Below, one piece after another: positions 7,605 through 14,385 of a stretch of DNA of 64,000 bases. Both the position numbers and the translations under genes were made by a program. The notes beneath the pieces are model-generated. The model did no database searches. It was not told where the DNA came from and saw nothing but the letters and a program-made list of their open reading frames with translations. Numbering within the stretch: the stretch's first letter is position 1; the number at the start of each line of letters is the position of its first letter. The DNA comes from Faecalicatena sp. Marseille-Q4148 (GTDB taxonomy: Bacteria > Bacillota > Clostridia > Lachnospirales > Lachnospiraceae): positions 1,996,046 through 2,060,045 of the forward strand of contig CP073692.1 of assembly GCA_018228665.1 (NCBI GenBank). Reading direction: 5' to 3'.

Positions 7605-7768
7605 CTCTGGAGATATAAATTATTCCCCGTCGCCAGTTATTCCGTAGCATAGCCGGGAAAATCAGTCAAGGGCAGCGCCGCCGTAGGCGGTGCCAGAGGC
7701 ACCCTTGACGGATTTCTCCCGGTTATGCTTTTTCCCGGTCAAGCGACGGGGATATAAATTCTCCAGAG
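7605..7768 (+). repeat. Long imperfect inverted repeat (164 nt) with nested hairpin
   Basis: The outer arms begin CTCTGGAGATATAAATT and end AATTCTCCAGAG. Inner blocks also match: CCCCGTCGC with GCGACGGGG, AGCATAGCCGGG with CCCGGTTATGCT, and GTCAAGGG with CCCTTGAC. The loop contains its own hairpin (CGCCGCC-gta-GGCGG). It fills most of the gap between ParB and the next gene (7546-7854). It could be a structured RNA, a MITE-like insertion or a transfer origin; nothing decides between them. Confidence 0.75.
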
Positions 7769-7854
7769 CCGTTCCCCTTCCCGGGGGAAGGGGCGGAGGG
7801 GTTGGGCGATACCTTGCTTTTCCCTAAACCAAAACAGAAATGGAGGCTCAACCA

Positions 7855-8211
7855 ATGAAACGACCTTTAGCGTACCTGACCGCCGCATGGAGCGGCGAGC
7901 CGGATGTTGATATGGAGCTGGCGGCCCACTACTGCCGCCTTGCTTATGAGGCGGGCTTTTCCCCGATCTGCCCGCTCTTGTACCTGCCGCTGTTTTTGAA
8001 TGACAGCGTTCCCGAGGAACATAAGGCCGGGATTGATATGCGCCGGGATATGCTGCGGCGCTCCCACACCCTGATCGTCTGCGGCAGCGCTGTGGACGAG
8101 GATGTAAAAAATGATATTGCGGTTGCCGGGCGGCTGGGCATTGCGGCGACCACACTGGAAGGGGTGCTTGCCGTGAAGGGACACGGCACCCCGGGCCATG
8201 CCGGACATTAA
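7855..8211 (+). CDS. DUF4406-like small protein
   Basis: The 118-residue protein (MKRPLAYLTAAWSG...) has a Rossmann-like pattern with alternating hydrophobic strands, PICPLLYLPLFL, a DMRRDMLRRSHTLIVCG segment and a final GIAATTLEGVLAV. This resembles DUF4406/nucleoside 2-deoxyribosyltransferase-like proteins of phages and ICEs, which have a similar YLTAAW...CPLLYLP core. ATG 7855 has GGAGG 8 nt upstream; the ATG at 7840 contains that SD and is unlikely. The gene overlaps the following methyltransferase by 14 nt, so the two are coupled. The biochemical role is unknown; nucleotide binding is only a guess. Confidence 0.6.
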   Translation: MKRPLAYLTAAWSGEPDVDMELAAHYCRLAYEAGFSPICPLLYLPLFLNDSVPEEHKAGIDMRRDMLRRSHTLIVCGSAVDEDVKNDIAVAGRLGIAATTLEGVLAVKGHGTPGHAGH

Positions 8212-9283
8212 GCTGGGAAGCCTTTTCGACGGGATCGGCGTGTTCCCTCTGGCTGCTTCCCGGTGTGGTATCCGTCCGGTATGGGCCAGCGAGATTGAAA
8301 AAGCGCCCATCTCCATAACCAAAAGGCACTTTCCCGACATGGTGCATTTGGGGGATATTACGAAGGTGGACGGCGGGAAAATCCCACCTGTCCATATAAT
8401 TACCTTCGGTTCCCCCTGTCAGAACCTTTCTCTGATTGGCAACCGCTCCGGCCTTGCCGGGGCAAAATCAAGCCTGTTCTATCAGGCGTTTCGTATCATA
8501 CAGGAAATGAGGGATGCTACTGATAACCTATATCCAGCTATCGCTGTTTGGGAAAACGTCATGGGAGCGTTTTCTACAAATGACCGGATGGACTTTAGAG
8601 CCGTCCTATCCGCCTTCTCGGACACCGAAGTTCCAATGCCTCCTTCGGGAAGATGGGGAAACGCCGGAATGGTGCGAGGGGGAACGCCTGATGTGTGCTG
8701 GCGGCTCATGGACGCCCAGTATTGGGCAGGCTCCCGAAGGCTGGCACGAAGGCAGCGGATTTTCGTCGTGGCGGATTTTGGAGGCAGACGTGCCGCAGAC
8801 ATACTATTTAAGCCCCGTCCAATGCTCCCACTTCCTCCGCCTTGCGGAGAGGGCGGGCGGGCCGCCGCCGAAGGAGATCGAACAGCTTCTTTTGAAACAG
8901 GGCGGCAGATACCAGTCATCCACCCCTTTCAGTGCTTCCGTATGCGGGGAGCGGCAAAAAGGCAGGAAGAAACGGCCTTCCGAAACAGCTTCGGATTACC
9001 AACTGACCCTTTTCCCACTCTTTTAGCCAGTGATGTAACGCCCTTTGCCTTCTGGTATGAGGGCGACCCGAAGGGCGGCTGTATCCGTTTTCTGACGGAA
9101 ACGGAAAGCGAACGGCTGATGGGGCTGCCAGAGGGCTGGACAAAGTACGGGGCGGACGGCGTGGAGATCCGGCCTCTGCAACGCTACAAGGCACTGGGAA
9201 ACGCGATTGCCCTCCCTTGCGCCGATTACATTATGGCCGGGATTTATGAGGTGCTGGCTGACCGGGCCGGAAAGGAGGAATGA
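8198..9283 (+). CDS. Orphan C5-cytosine DNA methyltransferase of the ICE
   Basis: The 361-residue protein carries C5-methyltransferase motifs in order. They are LGSLFDGIGVFPLAASRCGI (SAM site), TFGSPCQNLSLIG (catalytic Cys), WENVMGAF, RRLARRQRIFVVADF and the C-terminal YKALGNAIALPCADYI. There is no restriction partner nearby. ICE-borne orphan methyltransferases are thought to hide incoming DNA from host restriction, which fits the next gene, ArdA. It overlaps the preceding gene by 14 nt and ends 4 nt before ardA. The target-recognition region (~200-290) is unlike the methyltransferase at the left edge, so the two probably have different specificities. Confidence 0.9.
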   Translation: MPDIKLGSLFDGIGVFPLAASRCGIRPVWASEIEKAPISITKRHFPDMVHLGDITKVDGGKIPPVHIITFGSPCQNLSLIGNRSGLAGAKSSLFYQAFRIIQEMRDATDNLYPAIAVWENVMGAFSTNDRMDFRAVLSAFSDTEVPMPPSGRWGNAGMVRGGTPDVCWRLMDAQYWAGSRRLARRQRIFVVADFGGRRAADILFKPRPMLPLPPPCGEGGRAAAEGDRTASFETGRQIPVIHPFQCFRMRGAAKRQEETAFRNSFGLPTDPFPTLLASDVTPFAFWYEGDPKGGCIRFLTETESERLMGLPEGWTKYGADGVEIRPLQRYKALGNAIALPCADYIMAGIYEVLADRAGKEE

Positions 9284-9287
9284 GCCC

Positions 9288-10001
9288 ATGTTTGAAGCCT
9301 ATATAACCAATACAGCCCTATACCCCTTAATGGGGATTGAGGTAGGGACAACGGTACATTTCCCCATGACGACACAGGAGTTGCAGGCCGCCCTTGCCAA
9401 AATCGGGATAGACGGGAAACGGTACAGCGAAGTGTTCTTTACCAGCTTTGACAGTGATGTGCTGGGGCTCTACGATTATCTCTACGAATGTGAGAACATC
9501 GACGAGCTGAACGAGCTGGGCCACGCCCTGCTGGAAGTACGGGATAAGGGCGGACTGGAAACCTTTGAAGCCGCTCTTGTCTTGGGAAACCACACAAGGA
9601 GCGTGAAGGATTTGATAAACCTGACGCAGAACCTTGACCTTTACCGCTTTTACCCGGATATTTCCGATGATGAAGGGCTGGGCCGTCTTTACGCCGACGA
9701 GCTTGGGACTATCGACATACCGGAGCACATTCAGAACTACTTCGATTATGAGGCATACGGGCGGGATGTGCGTATCAACGAGGGCGGCGTATTCGCTCCC
9801 GGTGGGTATGTGTCGGCAGTCCCGGAGGGCTTCAAGGAGTATTACCACGGGCCGCAGGACATTCCGCCGGAACACCGGATATTTGCCTATCCTGAAAAGG
9901 CCGAGCCTGTCCACTCCATTCTCGCTACACTCAAACGGTTTCAAGAAGCCCCACCCGCTCCGAAAAAGGACAAGGCGGGACCTTCCCATGAAGAACGGTA
10001 A
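9288..10001 (+). CDS. ardA: ArdA-family antirestriction protein
   Basis: The 237-residue acidic protein begins MFEAYITNTALY and contains the ArdA-like NIDELNELGHALLEV, a YFDYEAYGRDVRIN segment and GYVSAVPEGFKEYYHG. ArdA mimics B-form DNA and blocks type I restriction enzymes, protecting the element on entry. Its start at 9288 follows AAAGGAGG and sits 4 nt after the methyltransferase stop. The C-terminal ~35 residues are a Pro/Lys tail that typical ArdA proteins lack. Hairpin copy 2 follows the stop. Confidence 0.85.
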   Translation: MFEAYITNTALYPLMGIEVGTTVHFPMTTQELQAALAKIGIDGKRYSEVFFTSFDSDVLGLYDYLYECENIDELNELGHALLEVRDKGGLETFEAALVLGNHTRSVKDLINLTQNLDLYRFYPDISDDEGLGRLYADELGTIDIPEHIQNYFDYEAYGRDVRINEGGVFAPGGYVSAVPEGFKEYYHGPQDIPPEHRIFAYPEKAEPVHSILATLKRFQEAPPAPKKDKAGPSHEER

Positions 10002-10003
10002 GA

Positions 10004-10026
10004 CTTCGGGCCAGCATGGCCCGAAG
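10004..10026 (+). repeat. Intergenic hairpin copy 2 of 7
   Basis: A perfect 10-bp stem, CTTCGGGCCA-gca-TGGCCCGAAG, starts 2 nt after the ardA stop and ends just before the next SD (AAAGGAGG). Confidence 0.9.
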
Positions 10027-10045
10027 CATAAAGGAGGTGCATACC

Positions 10046-11065
10046 ATCAACTATTACCCTATCAATGAAGGAGCCGCCCGCCGGGCAAAAGAAATGAACA
10101 GCTTTTCCGACTACAAGGAAGGGAGCGCAACGGCGGAATACCGGGCAATGGTGGACAAGGCCGCCGCCATAGCGGAAAAGCAGAAATCCCGGGTGGACCC
10201 CATGTACCATGAGAAGATCGACCATCTGTTAGACACCTACGCCCGCAAGCTGGCCGAAAACATGAACCAGGGCTTTGCCATTGACGCGAGGGTTCCCTCT
10301 GTGCTGATCGCCGGGCCTTCCAATTTCCCGGTGGGAAAGAAGGAAAAACAGAACCGGGCGCGGGACAGCAACATGGAGGAATGGCGGCATATTCAAGGGC
10401 TGCTGGATAAGATACGCAGCACCGGCATGGGCGGGATCAGCGCCGATGACCCGGCAGCGATTGAAAAGCTCCAGAAGAAGCTGGACGGGCTGGAACGCTC
10501 CCAGCTCATTATGAAGGAGGTCAACGCCTATTACCGCAAGCATGGCAAGCTGGACGGCTGTGCGCTGCTGTCGCCGGACCAGATCGAAAAGCTGAAAGCA
10601 AGCATGGCGTCAAGTTGGCGAAGCGACCCGAGGCCCTTTGAAAGTTACCAGCTAACCAACAACAATGCGGAGATCCGCCGGGTAAAGGCCCGTATCGAAC
10701 AGCTTTCCAAACAGGCACAGCAGGAATTTTCCGGCTGGGAGTTCGACGGGGGCCGTGTGGAAATGAACCGGGAGGACAACCGCTTGCAGGTGTTCTTTGA
10801 TGGAAAGCCTGACGCTGACACCCGGGCCGAGCTGAAAAGCAGCGGCTTTCGCTGGGCTCCCAGCGTGGGCGCATGGCAGAGGCAGCTCACGGACAACGCC
10901 ATCCGGGCGGCTGACCGTTTGGAATGTATCAAGCCGCTGTCCGGCGAAAAGCCCTCCCAGCTTCAAAAGAAGCCTTCTATCTTGCAGACCATGCGGGAAC
11001 AGGGCAAAAAAGTCCAGACGGAGCCGGAAAAGAAAGCTCCGTCCGGCAGAGATGCCGAGCGGTAA
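10046..11065 (+). CDS. Conserved ICE protein of unknown function (probable AUC start)
   Basis: I do not recognise a characterised function. The protein (~340 residues) is charged and helical. Near its end is a block (KSSGFRWAPSVGAWQRQL) that also occurs in polyvalent proteins of phages and ICEs. The SD AAAGGAGG (10031-10037 region) is placed 8 nt before ATC at 10046, and the following residues NYYPINEGAARR read as a natural N-terminus. Standard alternatives are GTG 10037, which overlaps the SD, and ATG 10016, which lies inside hairpin copy 2 without an SD. The gene sits between antirestriction and coupling-protein genes, so a role in establishment or transfer is inferred. Confidence 0.7.
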   Translation: MNYYPINEGAARRAKEMNSFSDYKEGSATAEYRAMVDKAAAIAEKQKSRVDPMYHEKIDHLLDTYARKLAENMNQGFAIDARVPSVLIAGPSNFPVGKKEKQNRARDSNMEEWRHIQGLLDKIRSTGMGGISADDPAAIEKLQKKLDGLERSQLIMKEVNAYYRKHGKLDGCALLSPDQIEKLKASMASSWRSDPRPFESYQLTNNNAEIRRVKARIEQLSKQAQQEFSGWEFDGGRVEMNREDNRLQVFFDGKPDADTRAELKSSGFRWAPSVGAWQRQLTDNAIRAADRLECIKPLSGEKPSQLQKKPSILQTMREQGKKVQTEPEKKAPSGRDAER

Positions 11066-11066
11066 G

Positions 11067-11089
11067 CCTCGGGCCACATTGGCCCGAGG
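11067..11089 (+). repeat. Intergenic hairpin copy 3 of 7
   Basis: CCTCGGGCCA-cat-TGGCCCGAGG is a perfect 10-bp stem that starts 1 nt after the preceding stop codon. It is followed by TTTTCTG, a weak U tract. Confidence 0.85.
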
Positions 11090-11156
11090 TTTTCTGTTCC
11101 CCGAGATTGTACGGGGGCCTCCCGGATAGCGGGAACCCCGACGGAAAGGAGGTTTT

Positions 11157-11627
11157 ATGCAGGAAGAAGTAAACCAAAAAACGGTTGCCCTTTCGATCAG
11201 GACAACGAAGCTCACAGGAAAAGTGCTGGCTGCCGCTCTTGGCAAGGTGGTTCGGGCGCTGCAAAAGCACCACCAGAAGGCGCTGACCCCGCAGGGACGC
11301 CAGAGCGTGAAAAAGCTGATGAACCACTATGGCGGCAAAAGTGCCATGCCCTATGTGGGAGCTCCAAAGGATTTTGACCGGATCGCGAAGGAGTTCCATG
11401 TGGACTACGCTTTCCATAAAGTGAGCCCCGGTCATTACCTGCTGTTCTTCAAAGCCAATCAGGCGGACGCCATCACGGCGGCCTTCCAGAAGTACAGCGC
11501 AAAGGTGCTGAACAAAGAGCAGGACAAGGCTTCCATCCTCGGTCAGCTTCGGAAATTCACGGAGCAGATCAGGACACAGGCAAAGGAAAAGCAGCGGACC
11601 AGAGAGGCGGTGAAGGACGGACGTTGA
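11157..11627 (+). CDS. PcfB-family conjugation protein (DUF3801)
   Basis: The 156-residue protein matches the PcfB/DUF3801 layout: TVALSIRTTKLTGKVLAAAL at the N-terminus, a KLMNHYGGKSAMPYV segment, DFDRIAKEFHVDYAFHKV and a basic helical tail. In Gram-positive systems PcfB-type proteins accompany the relaxase and the VirD4 coupling protein at the membrane. The ATG follows AAAGGAGG. Its stop overlaps the TTG start of the VirD4 gene, indicating translational coupling and a joint role in substrate recruitment. Confidence 0.85.
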   Translation: MQEEVNQKTVALSIRTTKLTGKVLAAALGKVVRALQKHHQKALTPQGRQSVKKLMNHYGGKSAMPYVGAPKDFDRIAKEFHVDYAFHKVSPGHYLLFFKANQADAITAAFQKYSAKVLNKEQDKASILGQLRKFTEQIRTQAKEKQRTREAVKDGR

Positions 11628-13447
11628 GTGACAAGATCAGAGAATATGTGCTCCCAAACCTGCCGTACCTCTTTGTGTTCTGGTTCTTCTCCAAAATCGG
11701 GACGGCCTACCGGATCGCCCCCGGCACAGACTTCGGGACAAAGCTCATGGGGATGCTCGACACCTTCCCCAAAGCCTTTGAAACCTACTGGCCGGGGCTG
11801 GGAGGTATTGACCTGCTGGTGGGCCTTGCCGGTGCGGCTGGGATGTATCTGCTGATACAGTCAAAGATCAGGCAGGCGAAAAAATTCCGGCGGGATGCGG
11901 AGTACGGCACCGCCCGCTTTGGAACAAAGGAGGATATAAAGCCGTTTGTTGACCCTAAATTTCAGAACAATGTCATTCTGACCGGGACGGAGTTCCTTAC
12001 CATGAACACCCGTCCGAAGATCCCCGCCAATGCCCGGAACCTAAACGCCTGCGTCATCGGCTCGTCCGGTTCGGGCAAGACAAGGTTCTGGCTGACTCCG
12101 CAGCTCCTTCAAGCCCATTCCTCGTATGTGGTGGTAGACCCGAAGGGCGGCACCCTCGACCAGTGCGGGCGGTTTCTGCAACGGGAGAAATACAGGGTGC
12201 GGGTGTTCAACAGTATCGACTTTTCAAAATCCATGCACTATAATCCGCTGGCCTATATCAAGACGGAAAGCGATGTTTTGAAATTCGTTACCGCTCTGAT
12301 CGCCAACACCAAAGGCGACGGCAAGGAGGGCGACGAGTTCTGGACCAAAGCCGAAACCCTCTTGTACTGCGCCCTTGTGGCCTACATCGTCTTTGAGGGG
12401 CCGGAGGAAGAACGCAACATGAATACGCTGGTGGAAATGATAAACAGCATGGAAGTCCGGGAGGATGACGAAACCTTCAAAAATGCGGTGGACTATATGT
12501 TTGACGGGCTGGAACGCCGCAGCCCCCAGCACTTCGCCGTGAGGCAGTATAAGAAATACAAGCTGGCCAGCGGCAAGACAGCCAAAAGCATTTTGATTTC
12601 CTGCGGTGCAAGACTGGCTCCCTTTGATATTCCCCAACTCCGGGAGATCATGTCCTATGACGAGCTGGAGCTTGATAAGCTGGGGGATGAAAAATCGGCG
12701 CTGTTCTTCCTTATCAGCGACACGGACACCACCTACAACTTTTTGGTTGCCCTTGCTTTTTCGCAGATGTTCAACCTTCTGTGTGAACGGGCTGACAACA
12801 CCTATGGCGGGCGTCTGCCCTACCATGTGCGGGTGCTGTGGGACGAGGCTGCCAACACCGGACAGGTGCCGGGGCTGGAAAAGATCGTGGCCGTCATCCG
12901 CTCCCGTGAGATCAGCCTGACGCTCTTTTATCAGGCTATGAGCCAGTGCAAGGCATTGTACAAAGACCATTCCGAAACCATCATGGGCAACATGGACAGT
13001 ATCGTATTCCTCGGAGGCCGGGAGGCTTCCACCCTAAAGGATATTTCGGAAAACTGGCTGGGCAAGGCCACCATCTCTATGCAGACCGAGGGCCGAAGCC
13101 GTGGACAGTCTGAAAGTTACAGCCAGAATATGCAGCGGCTTGGCCGGGAGCTGATGACCACCAGCGAGATCACCACCATGCCCGGGGATAAATGTATCTT
13201 GCAGCTTAGGGGACTCCCGCCCTTCCTGTCTCCGAAGTATGACTTGAAAAAGCACCCGAATTACAAGTACACAGCCGAATTTGATAAAAAGAAAAACGCC
13301 TTCCGCTTGGAAAGCCTGTTCCGCCACCGGCCATTGAGACTAAAGCCGGAGGACGAATACACGGTGTACGAAGTGGACGGCTCCGACACAGACGAAGAAG
13401 CTGACCTGTTGAACTTCGATGATCTGGACAGCGACGAGTTCGTGTAA
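11624..13447 (+). CDS. VirD4-like type IV coupling protein
   Basis: The 607-residue protein has N-terminal membrane segments (about 13-25 and 62-79), then YGTARFGTKEDI and a Walker A GSSGSGKT at residues 146-153. Walker B is VLWDEAANTG. The motif QAMSQCKALY and a final TMPGDKCILQLRG are typical of VirD4/TraG proteins. It couples the relaxase-DNA complex to the secretion channel and powers export. The start is TTG 11624, overlapping the PcfB stop (TTGA). The C-terminus is very acidic. Hairpin copy 4 begins inside the end of the gene. Confidence 0.95.
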   Translation: MSDKIREYVLPNLPYLFVFWFFSKIGTAYRIAPGTDFGTKLMGMLDTFPKAFETYWPGLGGIDLLVGLAGAAGMYLLIQSKIRQAKKFRRDAEYGTARFGTKEDIKPFVDPKFQNNVILTGTEFLTMNTRPKIPANARNLNACVIGSSGSGKTRFWLTPQLLQAHSSYVVVDPKGGTLDQCGRFLQREKYRVRVFNSIDFSKSMHYNPLAYIKTESDVLKFVTALIANTKGDGKEGDEFWTKAETLLYCALVAYIVFEGPEEERNMNTLVEMINSMEVREDDETFKNAVDYMFDGLERRSPQHFAVRQYKKYKLASGKTAKSILISCGARLAPFDIPQLREIMSYDELELDKLGDEKSALFFLISDTDTTYNFLVALAFSQMFNLLCERADNTYGGRLPYHVRVLWDEAANTGQVPGLEKIVAVIRSREISLTLFYQAMSQCKALYKDHSETIMGNMDSIVFLGGREASTLKDISENWLGKATISMQTEGRSRGQSESYSQNMQRLGRELMTTSEITTMPGDKCILQLRGLPPFLSPKYDLKKHPNYKYTAEFDKKKNAFRLESLFRHRPLRLKPEDEYTVYEVDGSDTDEEADLLNFDDLDSDEFV

Positions 13448-13470
13448 CTTCGGGCCATGATGACCCGAAG
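13448..13470 (+). repeat. Intergenic hairpin copy 4 of 7
   Basis: CTTCGGGCCA-tga-TGACCCGAAG starts directly at the end of the VirD4 stop codon. Confidence 0.85.
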
Positions 13471-13536
13471 CGCCGCCGATGTGGGCGGCTTTTTTTGTAC
13501 CCAAAACCATCAAACAAACAAAATGGAGGAACGTAT

Positions 13537-13752
13537 ATGGAATTTTTCAATCAGGCAATCGACATTCTTAAAATTCTGGTCATGGCTCTTGGCGCCGGTC
13601 TGGCGGTATGGGGCGTCATCAACCTTCTGGAAGGTTACGGGTCGGATAACCCTGCGGCAAAAAGCCAGGGCATTAAGCAGCTCATGGCGGGCGGCGGTGT
13701 CGTTCTGATCGGCCTTCAGCTTATCCCTCTGCTGTCCGGGCTGTTCAGCTAA
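13537..13752 (+). CDS. Maff2-family small membrane protein
   Basis: The 71-residue protein has two predicted membrane helices (about 9-29 and 47-68) separated by a short polar loop, EGYGSDNPAAKSQGIKQLMAGG, read here across positions 32-51. It matches the Maff2 mobile-element family, always found between VirD4- and VirB6-like genes. By size, two-helix topology and position it could be the VirB2-like channel or pilin subunit (inference). ATG 13537 follows TGGAGGAACGTAT. Confidence 0.8.
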   Translation: MEFFNQAIDILKILVMALGAGLAVWGVINLLEGYGSDNPAAKSQGIKQLMAGGGVVLIGLQLIPLLSGLFS

Positions 13753-13793
13753 ATGTCACCCGTTGTCCCTTTTTCCAGAAAAGGAGCTGATAT

Positions 13794-14385
13794 ATGGACT
13801 TTATCATCGACGCAATCGTTGAATGGCTGAAAGGTCTGCTCGTCGATGGTATCATGGGGAATCTGGACGGCCTTTTCGATAACGTCAATCAGAGCGTTGG
13901 CGAAATCGCCACACAGGTAGGCACGACCCCGGCGGACTGGAACGCCGGGGTCTTTTCCATGATACGACAGATCTCCGAAACTGCCATTCTGCCAATCGCC
14001 GGGGTCATCCTCACTTTTGTTATGACCTATGAACTGATACAGATGCTCATAGAACGCAACAACCTCCATGAAGTTGACACATGGATGTTTTTTAAGTGGG
14101 TGTTCAAAACCTTTGTGGCTGTGATGATCCTGACGAATACCTTCAATATCGTGCTGGCGGTCTTTGATGTGAGCCAGCATGTGATCCAGCAGTCAGCGGG
14201 CATTATCCAGAACGGGACAGAAATCACGCCGGATGTGCTGGACAGTCTGCGGACAGAGCTTGAGGCGATGGAGTTAGGCCCTCTGTTCGGACTCTGGCTC
14301 CAGTCCTTCCTGATCCAGCTTACCATGATTGCCTTAAACATCGTGATTTTCGTCATCGTATATGGCCGTATGATTGAAATTTATT
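13794..14385 (+). CDS. VirB6-like membrane channel protein, exon 1
   Basis: Exon 1 encodes residues 1-197 plus the first base of codon 198. It contains membrane helices near 62-82, 98-118 and 165-190, ending in VYGRMIEIY. A group II intron follows at 14386. Joining this base to TA at 16974 gives a Leu codon, and the frame continues into LTSLAPIPFATVPN, an uninterrupted VirB6-type sequence of 288 residues in all. VirB6 proteins form the inner-membrane part of the type IV channel. Without splicing the reading frame ends after 25 foreign residues at 14462. The start ATG follows AAGGAGCTGATAT. Confidence 0.85.

Noticed and set aside
8514..9026. 170-codon plus-strand ORF inside the orphan methyltransferase gene
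   Set aside because: It is in another frame of a gene whose motifs are continuous and complete, and it has no SD.
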